Shown one piece after another: positions 1 through 12,472 of a stretch of DNA of 64,000 nt. Source of the DNA: Rhodocollybia butyracea. Its lineage: Eukaryota; Basidiomycota; Agaricomycetes; Agaricales; Omphalotaceae. The notes beneath the pieces were generated by a model. It saw nothing but the letters and a program-made list of their open reading frames with translations. It was not told the origin of the DNA and did not search any database. A program made the translations under genes and the position numbers. Position 1 is the first letter of the stretch, and the number at the start of each line of letters is the position of its first letter. The stretch covers positions 1 to 64,000 of the forward strand of contig JADNRY010000344.1 in assembly GCA_015501585.1 (NCBI GenBank), written 5' to 3'.

Positions 1-2014
1 CACAGTTTTGCCTAAAAATATTGAGCTAGGACACCAGTAGGAGACTAGCTTGACACTCACCTGCGTTGACGATTGCAACATTGACACCTTGGGCGGCAAC
101 ATCAGGGTAGCCACGACCGACCGGATTGAACAGGGTAATGTCGGTGAGCCCAAGTTCCAATAAGTAAAGGTCGACATCTACCGACTGGTAAGGAGGACGT
201 CCAAAAATGTTGGAGAAACCTCCAGCAGAGAGTGAGGCCGCGGTTTCCGCCACGCCCTGGGTAGCACCAACAGAAGCTGGCGGGATATTAGAAAAAATTT
301 CAGCAGTACAACAAGAAGACGCACTTAGGTAGGGGCATCCACTTGGAAATGTTGGGACGAAACTAGTGCAGTTGTCGGTTGTTCGACTCCCGGACTTATT
401 TTTGAAATCAGTATAATTTCCAGTTATTTTTCGAGTTAGACTCACGACACCACCATCCCCTAGTTATTCGTTAGTATGCGTCTCAGTGTAAATTCCTGAA
501 CCTCGCTCACCAGACGAGAAAAGGACAGAAGTTCCTCTAACACCTACACACTTCAGATTGGTTTCATCAATCGAACCCCGATGCGAACACATACCTGCGG
601 CCATGTATGCATCACAAAGCTGGTTAGCCTGACTAGTAGTGACATCACGCTCTTCGAAGCCATAACTAAGGAACCAATGCAAAAGTTAGTCGCAGTATTA
701 AGCCCACAAGTGTATAGATGCACCTGGTCGTAAACACCTGTCGTTCGGTATGTTCAGATCAGCAATCTTGGCATGAGCAAGTATGACTCACATGAGGAGG
801 TGAATCTTGAGCGTTTATACTGTTTATAACATCAATGAAGCCACTGAAGCCATCCTGGTTGTCTGCACCAACGGAGATGAAAGTCACCGGTACCCCATTC
901 GCGATACCAATGGTATACTTAAAGGGAGTTAGCTGAAGCATCCGCATGTCGAAATTTTAACGAACCTGTACGTCAAGATTCTAATGTGTTGTACTTGAAT
1001 GAGATCAAGTTGAATAATGAAATCAAAGGTTGAGCTCACAGCTTCGGTACCAGCTTGCGTGGGACTTTGCGGGTCTGAGCCGCCATCTAAAGTTTGCAAA
1101 TTCCAGGTGGTAGTTGATGGAACGTTAGGGGCAAAATTTTCCAAGAAAGTCTTCATGTCTGCGTTCTTCATCTAGGCGTTAACAAAACGTCTTTCGCATA
1201 TATCTTATCTTACCTGAGGCCACTCGTCAAGGAATCCAGATACGGCAAGTGTGTTGGACGTTTCAGTAGCTGCGCTGGTTGGGATTCCATACAAGTCCTG
1301 CAGACAGGTAGGATTGCTACCCGAGTCACACGAAGAGGGAGCGGTGAGCGCCCTGGCGGGGTTGTTCGAGTTGCTAGTAGAGACAGGTATGTGGAAATTG
1401 AGCCCTGTCTGAACCCTCACAAAATCGGTACTGGGGTGGACCAGGTTGATGTGTTGCTGCAAGTCGACGGGGATAGAGTACGACAACGTCCTGGTCAACG
1501 TGTTCGGACCGTCAACTTCATTGAATAGTTGGTAGTCGGCTTCGAAGAGGGAATTGGCGGTGGACAAAGGAACAGAGAACGCCAACCAGTCCTTGAAAGC
1601 ACCTGTGGTGACGACGTTTGCGACACCGTTTTCATTCAACCAGTCAGTGACGGCTTGTACGTGTCGGGGCTTGGACCTGCAAAGGCTTTGGTCTAAAGTC
1701 GGGTCAATGATAAAAAAATATGCGATATGTGATTGGACTAGTACATACCTCTTCATAGCTTAAATGCTGGCCATATAATGCATTTCCGGGTGTACTGACG
1801 TCAAGAAGTTTTTGCTCCAGGCCATCCCTGTCCGCGGCGTGAGGGCGATTTTCAAGTTCAAAATCATGTCGGAGTTCGGAGAGCCAGCATTCGTGAAATG
1901 AACAGGAAGTTCGCGCGACTCGAGTACGACCATCGAGCGACGGCTGGGGATACCAGCCGCCATAGAGGTGACAACTCCAGAGAGGAGGGTGATGTAACGC
2001 ACAAGGTGAACCAT
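1..2014 (-). pseudogene. Sedolisin (S53) peptidase copy 1, frameshifted, 3' end outside window
   Basis: Multi-exon serine-carboxyl peptidase of the pro-kumamolisin/tripeptidyl-peptidase type. Compared exon by exon with the intact copy at 15863-18424, it has the start MVHLVRYITLLSG (signal peptide), the pro-domain (VQAVTDWLNENGV, 1.5-1.7 kb), the GGSDPQ segment, the SSG/DGGV oxyanion segment (about 450-520) and the GGFSNIFGRP segment. The catalytic-serine exons would lie left of base 1. Two one-base deletions relative to copies 2 and 3 break the pro-domain: one near 1831-1836 (after ALTP) and one near 1660 (in the segment PDTVQAV). At the junction corresponding to residue 290 of copy 2, the shared acceptor would enter a TAA. 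A TATAAAAG lies 36 bp upstream. Family assignment is firm. Pseudogene status is inferred from the indels and could instead be sequencing error. Confidence 0.85.
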
Positions 2015-2049
2015 GACTTGGATGCCAGACAGGATGGAGAAGCCGGTTA

Positions 2050-2057
2050 CTTTTATA
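2050..2057 (-). promoter_or_regulatory. TATA box of sedolisin copy 1
   Basis: TATAAAAG on the minus strand, 36 bp before the proposed start codon at 2014. The intact paralogue has the same octamer 51 bp before its start. Confidence 0.55.
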
Positions 2058-2230
2058 CTGAGTTTCACCTCATTCATCTTCATCCCTAGATGTCATAATA
2101 TAAAGCGCACAGAGGCGGATGAAAGCGAGTAGTTGTTTAGTCGAATTTCAAAAAAAAAATCTGAATGTCAACTCTGGCAAAAAAAGTCTGATGAACAAAA
2201 TAAGCATTCAACTGCATTCAATCTCTAATA

Positions 2231-2556
2231 CTGAGTGACAGGGCGAGTGTAATTGAGGAGCCCTTAATAATAAGGGTCACCACATATGGTGAAGAGCAGT
2301 GAAGAGCAGTGAAGACTAGTGAAGAGCTCACGAGTGAAATCAAATGCAACCCGGTGGTGCCGTTTGAGTCCGGTAGAACAGGGTGGAGCTCCGGTTGCTC
2401 GCCTCAGAACAGCTCTAGCTCACCCCCTTCCGTCACCTCCCTAAAACAGCTCTTTAATTATGTCAGGATCGGGTTGGGTCCGGGAGCCCTTGTTTCTCAT
2501 TGCCTCGCATTTGATTTTACTCTTGAGTGACAGGGCGAGTGGAATTGAGCAGCCCT
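2231..2556. repeat. MITE-like inverted repeat flanked by 34-bp direct repeats
   Basis: Two near-identical 34-bp direct repeats (2231-2264 and 2523-2556, core GAGTGACAGGGCGAGTG) flank the segment. Within it, an imperfect terminal inverted repeat (CTCACGAGTGAAATC at 2327 against CTCAAGAGTAAAATC read from 2527 on the other strand, followed by AAATGC on both arms) bounds about 201 bp. Just left of it, at 2288-2326, is a short tandem of GTGAAGAGCA-like units (about four). There is no open frame of note. Probably a small non-autonomous element or its footprint. Confidence 0.5.
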
Positions 2557-4496
2557 CTAGTGGAGTCTAGTGGCCTCGAAGCGAATAATTCTTCCAGTTA
2601 ATTCAACAGGCATAGAGCTTGTCTATTTGGAAGAAGGGAAATCCACGACGCCTATTAGTGCTTGCGAGTTGATCGATGTTTCGGAAAGTTTGCAGCTTCA
2701 GAAAGTACAAGGAACAGACAAGGCCAACGAGTGGTCAACGATGATAATGAATGCGCAGAGTATCTCGAATAGCGTCCGTGTTGAAACGTTGAATCCGGTG
2801 TTACGCTCTTGAATCATGCTTCCTTCTGATGAAGCCCACATTGGCTAAGGGCTTGGGTTGCACGAGGTTGCATCGTTGCATGTTGTTAGAAGGCTTGGCG
2901 CTGCCGATTTTCTGTAGATTGAATCAGGGTAAGTAACTCGTAAGTAGCGTTAGCGTAGGAAGCGGAAAGTGTTGTTTGCCTGGTTGTTCGTTGACGGAAG
3001 AAACTTAGTGCCGAACATTATTGATACAGTCATTCCCACGTCCTTCGAACAGGCAAATCTAGTTTGGCTTCGGAATCGGAAACTATGACCTTTTTCCACA
3101 AACTAAGTTGAGAAAATCAGAAGACACTTCATTGAACAGTCTTGAGTATTTATATTTACACTTGGGGGATGGCCATGCATCCGATTTAAGCTATCAGTTC
3201 AAAATTTCGTTATCGGGCCAACTGGATTCCTCCAACAGTCGCCTGATTTCCCTGATTTGGGACCTGATAAGCCATATATGGGTAATCAGATGACTGGTTT
3301 TGAGTGCTGATTCTTTGTCGAAGAGTATTTCGAGTAAAATTTCCTCTGAACACCTATTTTTCCTACTTCAGTGTACTTGAATCTACTATATAAACACTAT
3401 CTAGTCAAATATCAAACCTAGGATAGATATCTGCGCTTGAGATAGGCAGTTTTTGATCATTTTTAACACTATACTGCACAGCGAGCTCAAAATTGTAGTT
3501 TATTATTTATTAAACCATCGGATATTGTGTAGGCTTACTACATACATAGAGCAAACACAAGTCCGGTGGCAAAATATGAAGTTTTCGACTGTTCCGAGCC
3601 CACTGTTCAGAGGAGTTCAGATGTTCGAAGGACGTGGGAATGACTGTATGTACATAGGAATAGTAAGTAGGAAACAGCTGAATATTGCCACTCCGACGAG
3701 GTCTCGTAAATCGGTATTATGGGATGATCCAAGTGGAATGTTGAAGACAGTCCAGTCACGATAAACGAAAAGCAAGTTGGGAGAGGTTGTGAGTTCACTA
3801 TGTAGTGAGATCCATCTTTCATTTCCCTGACGCTTTTTTCAAGCTGGATGATTCGTCAAATAGCGATCCAAACGTTAAGATTTGTGACGTTTGTTGTGCA
3901 GGGAAAAGAGAAAGGGAAAAGAAAGATAGATTTTCCGGGCCGGCTACGGTTTCGGGGCCTCGGGCTACTTATGTCAATCCTTTCGCAGGTTCACCTCTGT
4001 TCACCTTCGTCTGTGCTTCACCTGTCGTAATGGCTCCTAGTAGCATATATTCACTATTGAAACAAAAACAAAGAACACTGCGTTCACTGGTCGAAGGTCG
4101 AAGTTTCGAGTTGTATAAAACATTTCCTCGTACTATGGATGATAAAGCTCCAAGTATACTAGGTTCTAAATGAAGTGCATAGAACCTGGTTAGGTCACAA
4201 AAGGAACTGCAGTATCCACTGTAAGCACTAGATCAAGCTTCAAGTACCGTGTGTCGTAGCCCCCACTGCCCTTCATGCGCTGCGGTGCTCCAAGGGCACA
4301 AAAATTGAGCTGATGTTATGTAAATCTACCGAGACGCGCCAACAGAACCACCCAATGCACGTGTGTTTTGAGAGTTTTCCATCTTTGAAAGACCAAAGAT
4401 AAGCACAACGAATATAGAAAACATAGAGTGGCTTAAGCTTAAAGACTTACACGCCGGACTGATAGCGAACTTGCCTCATCATAGATACTAGTTAAT
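2557..4496. other. Intergenic, no supported gene
   Basis: About 1.9 kb with only short unsupported open frames. The longest are at 3805-4173 and 2570-2812, both plus strand, and neither has recognisable motifs, splice structure or a homologous segment elsewhere in the window. No inverted-repeat element was recognised. Confidence 0.5.
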
Positions 4497-5979
4497 TCAG
4501 TTATCTCCGGAATGAGTAATGTTCGCGGCATGCCTAAATGGATAGCTTTTGCATAGGAAGGAAAGGAACGATAAAGGAACAGGCGTACTTGTTGGTTGCG
4601 CTACAATGGTTGGATTCGCGTTCGCAGTATTTACATCAGCCCCCGGTTTTCTCAGCATAAAATAGTTGAAGAGGATGGTCAGGGTATATAACCTCCCAAG
4701 TATGTCGAATATCATGGTGCACGCTAGATGAAACTTAGAGACACCTCGCAGATATACACCCTTTGTCAGCGAAACTACAGCTCACGGCGGGGATTTTGCG
4801 TTACGAAAAGTGAGAGCATGACGACCGTGGACAATGACGTAGTAACTCCGCAAGCCAAGGATTGGACTGAGACCCGGCGAAGTAGACTAGGCATTATTTA
4901 GGAAAATCCAGCTGAAGAAACGGTGGAGGGCACCTTTGGGTCGAAGTATATTTTGTCTTGATTGTGCTCATAGTATGAAGCATGATTACAGCGATAAAAA
5001 TGTCGGTAGCCGCGCACAGTGTGCTTCCGATGCTGTATGTGGTTCGTAAATCATATGTTATGCAGAAGAGGCACCATATCCTGACATGGTAAGATTGATG
5101 TTAAAAAGCGTCACCGCCGGATGCCTAAAGAAGTCGATCGCAAGTGTCCAGTTGAACGATAGCTGAATGCTCCGCGTTATGTTTTGCGTAGAAAGAAGGA
5201 CGATTTACTGACATGTGCGATCAAAAGGAAGCATGCCAGAAAAGTTACCAGTTTATTGTGGGTTCTTTGGTATTCAACTCCATTTGATGGTTTCGCGGAT
5301 AAGGAAGAAATGATACTCACATTTTCCAAAACCGATGAATGAAAAACACTTCTTCGACCACAGCAGCATGGTAAGTACATAAAATACTGACTGGGAGCGT
5401 CCATGGTTCGTTATAAAAGCAGACAATAGATCTAGATCGAAAAGAAGTCACTATTTGACCTTCGTACGAAGCTCGGGGACCAGACCATTACCTACAGTCG
5501 AATCTGATACAATATACTGAACAAAATAAGTATCTGGGGTAACCGCTTGAGACTAGGACTCACAGAATATACATTATAACATACCACGGCCGTGCATGCC
5601 GTGTCTATCAGCAAGGAAATGCTAAGGCTCCAACGGTAGAAAAGATTGGGACGTGAATTTAGGAAATAAAAACCCCCCCAGGACGATTTCGGTTCCATAG
5701 AACAATATGTTGACGCAAGAACCAGCGAGAAGGTAGCTTCATCATTGTTAATACCTCCGAGCTAGGAGGAGATTATAGCACATACGAAATGTCCATGGAA
5801 GGGAAAGGGCAAGGAAGGGAGCGCGTTGAAAAAAGATGACACTTGCATGTTTAAAAGAGTTCTACTATTACCATGTCGAGACATATTCCCAAAGAGGGTT
5901 AGTAGTAAATACCTGTTCGAGGATGCCATTCAAGTTCCTTGGATAACGTCCCCACCAATACTGCGTCAAATCCCATCAT
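4497..5979 (-). CDS. DUF6534-type seven-helix membrane protein
   Basis: A spliced minus-strand gene recognised from consecutive membrane-helix exons in family order. These are the N-terminal MMGFDAVLVGTL (5979), helix 2 LLIDTACTAVVCYNVYS (about 5600), EEVFFIHRFWKM (about 5345), NKLVTFLACFLLIAHV (about 5250), STLCAATDIFIAVIML (about 5000), ACGVTTSLSTVVMLSLF (about 4840) and the C-terminal helix DILGRLYTLTILFNYF (about 4690), ending with a soluble tail and stop at 4497. This order, with short introns such as the donor after YNVYS, is characteristic of the DUF6534 proteins that are numerous in Agaricomycetes. Their function is unknown; they are presumed plasma-membrane proteins. Exon boundaries were not all resolved, so the gene could carry lesions. 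Confidence 0.65.
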
Positions 5980-7485
5980 GCTAACGTATTGATATTGATG
6001 TTTAAGGTACATATCGTCAGTGCCCAAAGCATATGGCTGGGCTCTCAGACAATATTCTCGTTCCCAAGAGAACATATGCACCTGGACGGATGACCGTACT
6101 GAGCTACCCATGATTATGACCTTCAGTCGTGGTCAAAGAGAATCTGCATTGGACAACTACTGCATCAGCGGAACTCGCGCCTCGTGGTTATGCTTCACCA
6201 ATTTTACGGAAGTGAAGAAGAAAGGATCAGATCCGATGACCACCAGAAGAGACATCGAGTGGAATTAAGCACCTGAACGTGCTCATAATTCATTCTGCTC
6301 GGAGAAAGCTTCATATCACTGCAACTTGACAGATGAACCAACATGTATATATGTAGATCGACGAAGCTCGAAATACTTTTGTTCAAGGCCCGAAATTACA
6401 GGTAATCGTCAAGCACTCGCGTTTCCCGAGAATAGACTCAGAATCAGCTGGCTTCAACTTTACGTTGGTCTCCAGTGTCTAGAACTTGCACAAATTAGCA
6501 CGGTCAGGAGTAATATCAATGAAACACTGACCTCGTTCTGCCTCAATCTTCATGACATTTTATTATGTGTACCATTCTTGCGGCTCCAAGATCAACACGC
6601 CTCCTGGCGCAAGAGAAGAACGCGCAGAGCATTCATCTCCGTTCGAGAACCTGGTTCGTGCGTATGAAGAAAGCTGATTCTACTCCAGAATAGAGGGGAC
6701 TATGCAATGGCAACATCATAGTATCCATATATCCTCAATCCGCTCTTTGATCCAATCGGCTGCTCTGAAAGACACCTTATGAAGAAAACACGTATCTGTC
6801 AAGGAGAGATGAGGAGAGACCGAAAGAGTTGGTGCCACGAGGCGGGAAGATAATCGGCTTCAAGTTGGATTGTCGTGAAATCCCAGTCACGATTGACTCG
6901 CGCCATGTCTCTAGTTTTGTCTTCAGACGCATCTGTAGGAATCTTCTGAGCCTCGGGGACGTTTTGAATGAGCATGTCAAAGTCCACTCTTATGACTGTG
7001 TACACCTCATGCCTGTGCTAGAATGGAGAAAGCGCTGACCAACTTTTCACAAGTTAGGTTTGATGAAAATGGAGGCTAGTTATAGCCAGTTATGGCTTCA
7101 TTAAAATTTAACCCCATGCATGGGTTTGGTAGACAGCGATATTAGACGAGGGTTTTTTTCTGAAGCTCCTTTGAACTAATAGCTGTGAAACTGGAAGAAC
7201 GAAGATAGATAAGCCAACTAGTTTTGGACCATGAATGCATGAGGTTGTCGTGACCCACGATTAACGCTGGTACAGGCCGGTACATTGTGATTGATCCGTG
7301 AGTGTCCTCTATTTCGCTCTTTGTCTTTGACCACGACGTTACTACTTGCACTTATGTTCTTTAAATCATTTTAATCGGAAGGTAGATATTATTTTAACCA
7401 CATCTCGTCCTTACATCAAACACGTTCATTCTGCTATCAGGGGTTCCGACACATTATTAACAGGCCACTCCCTACTTCATGTCTC
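5980..7485. other. Intergenic, no supported gene
   Basis: About 1.5 kb separating the DUF6534 gene from the F-box pseudogene on the opposite strand. Open frames at 6020-6268 and 6326-6667 (plus) show no recognisable domain. A small inverted repeat is visible near 7070-7120 (GTTATAGCCAGTTATGGC region). Nothing else is supported. Confidence 0.5.
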
Positions 7486-9110
7486 GTGGAAACCATAAAC
7501 AATCCTTCGAGTCTCGCGTCAAAGTCGATAACTTGGCGCTCAACCAGCGGCTTCGTCCTGGTACCCAACAGCTGCCAGAGAGCTTTCCGAAGTCGAGTGA
7601 CGCTCAGACTGGCAAAGGATGATATCGCGGACTGCGACACAGAGATGCACCGTCTGAAATCCAGGCGCGAGGGCTTGATCCTCTACGCAGAGAAACTCTC
7701 CGGACTTTTTGTCGCCCATTCGTCGTCTTCCGAATGAGATCCTGTGTCAGATTTTCCTAGATTGTTGTGCAGAAAACGACCTTAGGAACGGGAAAACGGG
7801 AACTGCTGACATACTCAGCTCTGTTTGCACTCGATTTCGCGAACTGGCGATCTCATATTCCGCTCTCTGGTCGAATCTCACGATTTTCCTCCCCGCCGAC
7901 TATGACTTCGACAAAAGAGGGATCTTATACGGGTTCCAAAACTTCTTGAAGAAGAGACTAAGCTCAGTTCGCTGATCCAGCTTTATCTGGATCGATCCAA
8001 AAATCATCCTTTGAGCCTAGACCTTGATATCGAAACCAGGGAAGTCTCGACCGAGCACTGTTCGCTGCGGCTTCTTGCACGAGAATCCAATCGTTGGAAA
8101 CATCTTATATTTCGCGGAGGGGCCTTCGATCCAGAATATGGATTTCCGAGTCTGGATCATCTTTCTTTTCCTCTCTTGGAATCTATTGCCTTTGATGCGG
8201 GACTAAACCAAGATTATATTTTCTTCTCCTGAGGCGGAGGCTTTCCTCTTGGCACCAAGGATCAGGAAACTCAGATTTCATGATATGCTGGTGGATGTAC
8301 TCACTATCTCAGCCTTCTCCAGCACCTGGAAATCACTCAAGCACCTTGATTATCATACCACGATGGTTTTTTAAGTACTTGTGGACTATCCTTGACCTTT
8401 GCCCTGCCCTCGGTTCTTTAAAATTAGAAGGACTGAATAACGGAGAGGACGAAGATGGAACCCAAAGTAATACCCCCCGAAATCTTCCAACATTATCATC
8501 ACTCACTGTTATAAACAATGGGTTTCATGAATTGGATGATACGCTCGAATGTATCATCTCATCGCTTACCACTCCCAATCTGTCGAAGCTGGTTTTGGAG
8601 CAGGATAATGACAAAGCTGCAGAACACCCTCGTAAATCATTTCCTATCATCAATCAATTCTTCGAGCGGTCCCGATTCCGTTCGTTGGCAAGTCTTGTAA
8701 TCCAGTGTCTCTATATCAGAGACCAGGATATGGTGACGCTCCTACGACAGCTTCCATCCCTACAAGAACTTTCAATCCATGACCCTCCCTTTCCTGGCCT
8801 TGCCTCTCATAATCCCATCTCCAAATCTTTCATCGAAAGTCTGCATGCTTGGAAGCGAAGTCCCTTGCGTCGTTCGGTTGAACCTCTCGTTTCACAACTG
8901 CGTGAGCTAACGCTGAAGGTCGAGACTGAAGGCTTCGACCCTTTCTCTTTCGTTGACACCATCGCTTCCCGTTGGCTTCCTGATGAATTCAGTGTGGCAG
9001 CGCTTGGTCTCGTATGCCTGAGATCGATCGAGCTGCACTTGGGACAAATCGTGGATGCGAAGCCTTATGAGCCACTTAAACAGTTTGAGAAGGCTGGCTT
9101 CGAGTTGTAG
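7486..9110 (+). pseudogene. F-box / leucine-rich-repeat protein, multiply frameshifted
   Basis: Typical basidiomycete F-box architecture. An N-terminal coiled stretch (DIADCDTEMHRLKSRREGL, about 7640) is followed by the F-box (SPIRRLPNEILCQIFLDCC, about 7710-7770), FRELAISYSALWSNLTI, then the LRR-like C-terminal part ending KQFEKAGFEL at 9110. F-box proteins recruit substrates to SCF ubiquitin ligases. The reading frame changes at least three times: at the run of five T near 7706-7710 (one T too many to join GLL to SPIRR), near 7912-7920, and near 8230-8280, where the segment AEAFLLAPRIRKLRFHDML is in yet another frame. No intron signals fit these breaks, so I call it a pseudogene. Repeated base-calling errors in homopolymers are the alternative. 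Confidence 0.8.
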
Positions 9111-9405
9111 TAAGATGTAAAGGGATGAAGGATTGTATTATCTGATGGATGTTGGCTATAGCTACATCGATGTTGAAGTGATCATGAACGAAGGAGGGCT
9201 GGTAAACGGTTTAGGCTATAATAAATTAAAGGTTTATGCCCATATTATGTATTTTTAAATAAAATATTTTCGAAAAATTATGATCGCTTAAATACATGCT
9301 TCTTCAGTTTACAGAGATTTCAGTTGAATACAAGAATCAGTTAACCCTTGCAGATATTCATCTGAATGGTGTGAAGTGAATGCATAACCAGTACATCAAG
9401 AACTT

Positions 9406-12004
9406 TCAAAGTGGCCATTTAAGTTTTTCGCCGATGTTCCAGTGGACCGCTAAGCCATTCAACACATTAGAGGGATAGATAGTTTGACTACGTTCGAGGC
9501 ATACCTTTTGACGGACGTGTACTCTTCCAATGCATAACTTCCAAGCTCACGACCTAATAATGGAACGTCTTTCTAGCAAACTGTAAACCAGTACGTATAT
9601 TGCGCGTACCTATCCCTGATTGTTTTTTACCGCCGAAGGTACGTTATTGTTTAAGAGGATATATTGGTTGACCCAGACCTGTATTCCAGACATTAGCGGA
9701 GAAGAGAGCACACGCTTGATAAAGGCACACCGTGCCGGCTTCCAAGAGTCCAGAAACTCTCATGCACTGACTGGCATCAGCTATCCGAAAATGAGCTGCA
9801 GTACTGCGGTACCAATGTTAAGATCGCTTACTAGAATGCAGACCCGCACCCAACCCATAGGTCGTATTATTAGCTAAATATGGAAGTTAGAGGTATCACA
9901 ACATGAGTATAACAAACGGTTTCACCTAAAGCAATAGCTTCTTCTTCGGTCTTGAAACGACCGACGCTTAACACAGGTCCGAAGATCTTTTGAGGGAAAA
10001 ATATAAATGACTTCTTGCAAAAGTTGCGAACGAACCTCTTCCTTGACCTGCGATCCATTTTGACAGTGAGTTATACCAAGCACGATTTTTAACGAGAGCT
10101 TACAATCTTCATATCTGCATTAATTTCTGTAAAGACTGCAGTACGGTTAATACATTAGCAACAGAAGTCCACCTAATAGTGCTGATCATACTCGTGGGGT
10201 CCACCCAGTAGCCTTTGGTGTTTCGTTTTTCGGCACCCAAAATAACCTTGGCTCCTTCAGCTTTACCGGAATCGATGTAACCCCACACTCGATCAAATTG
10301 GGTCTTGGAGACCTAATAATATGAAAGGTAAATTAGCACTCTTCGTAGCTAAGTATGAGGAATCTATTTGCCAACGGTCCCCCAGAGCTTTTCTCGTCAA
10401 ACCCGTTGCCGATTTTAGTCGCCTTGACCGTTGAGACCAGCATTTCAATGAATTTATCGTATACCGAGTCCTGAATGTAAAGACGAGATCCTGCAATGCA
10501 GTCCTGACCAGTGTTAAAACACATGCCGAGAGCAGCCCATTTAGCTGCTAAATATAAATGATATTTTCAATAAAAGGCATGGAGATTTTTAGAACATACG
10601 CTAACCTTGTTCAAGATCGGCGGACTCGAAAATCAGCTGAGGAGACTTCCCACCAAGTTCCAGAGAGACCTATAGACCACTGAGGCTATCAAAAAGCTTT
10701 AAGTAAATACCCAAACCACACCTTCTTGAGATTGGATTTTGCTGCTGCCTCCATTATCTTTCTACCGGTGATGGTGGACCCAGTGAACGCGATCTTGTCA
10801 ACATCTGGATGAGCAGAAAGTGCTGCACCTCCGACAGAACCCAAAGAGGGAACCGTATTGATGACACCAGCTGGGAAACCAGCCTCAACGACCAGTTCAG
10901 AAAGTTTCTATAAAATCTCATTGTAAGTAGTATAGCTTGGGATGTTGTATGCGAATATTCATAAGTTTTGGAAAGCTTATGAAATTTTGCACACAGTGAA
11001 GCATTGCTTGGAACTTGCCAATGCAGTAAGCGGAGTGAGTTCAGAAGGTTTTCATCACGATGGTGCAACCAGCCGCCAAAGCAGGAGCCACTTTCCAGGC
11101 CCTGTTGTGCGCTAAGCCAGCTGGAATTCAAAAGCACGTTCATTCTCACCACATATTTATTGGGTAATTCCTAGGAGAGATTCAGTTTTTTTGCGATGGA
11201 GTGGATGCACACTCACCACGGGATACTATGGAGGTTAACCCAAGGTTAAGCTCATCACAAGTATAGTCGTACTAGAACTTACATCTGTCCGCAAACTCCA
11301 ATGGGTTCATGACGAGTGAACGCCATTTTAGACTTGTTATCCACCTCGATGGTCTAGACACAGCCGTAAACGGATCGTTTAACAGTTAAATTGCCAGTAC
11401 GTCAATTACCTGGCCCGTAATTTTATCAGCCCATCCGGCGTAATATCTCAAGCATTGGATGCTGTCTTCAATATCAAAGTCTCTATCAATGATTCGATGC
11501 ATAAGTTGCACTCATACAGGACAGACGCAAGCATCATGAACCTAGCTATAGTAAGCGGTTTCCCGTTATTCAAAGTTTCGAGTTCAGCAAGCTCCTGGAC
11601 ATTCTTTTCCATTAGATCGGCGAGTTTATTGATCAAGCGGGATCTCTCCCAGCCAGTGACGTTCTTGCCCCAGGTCGTCTTGAATGCATGGCGAGCAGCG
11701 CTGACAGCGCGATCGATATCCTTTGCAGAACCTGTAACCGTAGTTCATGCGATGTAAATGGCGGCATAGCAAACGGTGAACGAACCTGCGACGACACTCG
11801 CAATTACATCCTCTGTAGCAGGATTGAAGCATCTTCAAAGTCAAAGCCACGTTATCGCCTGCGAAAGATCGAAGGAAAGGATACGCACTGGATTACTTCC
11901 GAAGAGTCTAGTGAAGGCACGAATTCATTATTGATGAAAAGTCCAGTATTAACGGTGATTTCTTTGTTCGAGTTCGTTACGGGGATCTTTACGACGGTAG
12001 CCAT
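9406..12004 (-). pseudogene. Aldehyde dehydrogenase (NAD(P)+), many introns, at least one frameshift
   Basis: Minus-strand class 1/2-type aldehyde dehydrogenase, oxidising aldehydes to acids. Start MATVVKIPVTNSNKEITVN at 12004. In order: NKLADLMEKNVQELAELE (11.6 kb), IPW|NYPINMWAWK across three small exons (11.1-11.3 kb), FTGSTITGRKIMEAAAK, the catalytic Glu in LELGGKSPQL, the catalytic Cys in FNTGQDCIAGSR (10.52 kb), FGPVLSVGRFKTEEEAIAL, FGGKKQSGIG and RELGSYALEEYTSVK near 9.5 kb. Most introns splice in phase. However, at 11041-11052 the expected KTSELTPLTAL has one base too many and reads into TGA, the next junction is also out of phase, and VPFGG lacks one base near 9640. It is therefore probably a recent pseudogene, or the sequence contains indel errors. 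Both catalytic residues are retained. Confidence 0.82.
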
Positions 12005-12472
12005 TGTGGGAGTGGAGCTCAAGAGTTACCATTAGAGTTCGGATTAAGTTAGATAAGAAAAAAGGCCGGTGATGAGAATCCTTATTCTGGCTGAGAAACA
12101 GACACGATGAAGAAGTCAATGCGAATTTTTGCCCAACCGTGGGACTTGGCCAGATAAGGCTCCGTCTCTGTAAAGCCGAAGATGCATTTTGCGCGTCGAA
12201 CGCCAGATCGCCTTGTAGTCGAAAAAGACAACTTTCCTTCCGGAGGACCACTATTAGCCTCTACATAAGGCTGAGTGGCGTCGGATCACATAGTATCAAT
12301 GAATTATGTACGGAGAATCGTATCGCACACTATCAACGCAAGATGCTCATTAATGTTCGCCACTATGTATATACATCAAAAAACTTCCTCTGCGTATTTA
12401 CGAGTTACAGATGAAGAGTCTCAGTGAGCAAGTAACTATGGATACCAGGATCGCACAGGATGAAGATTACGT
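12005..12472. other. Intergenic spacer
   Basis: About 470 bp between the start of the aldehyde dehydrogenase gene and the 3' end of the next minus-strand gene. It should contain the promoter of the dehydrogenase and the terminator of its neighbour. No clear TATA box or repeat was seen. Confidence 0.45.

Noticed and set aside
3805..4173. A 122-codon plus-strand gene
   Set aside because: No domain, no supporting splice pattern, biased composition; likely chance.
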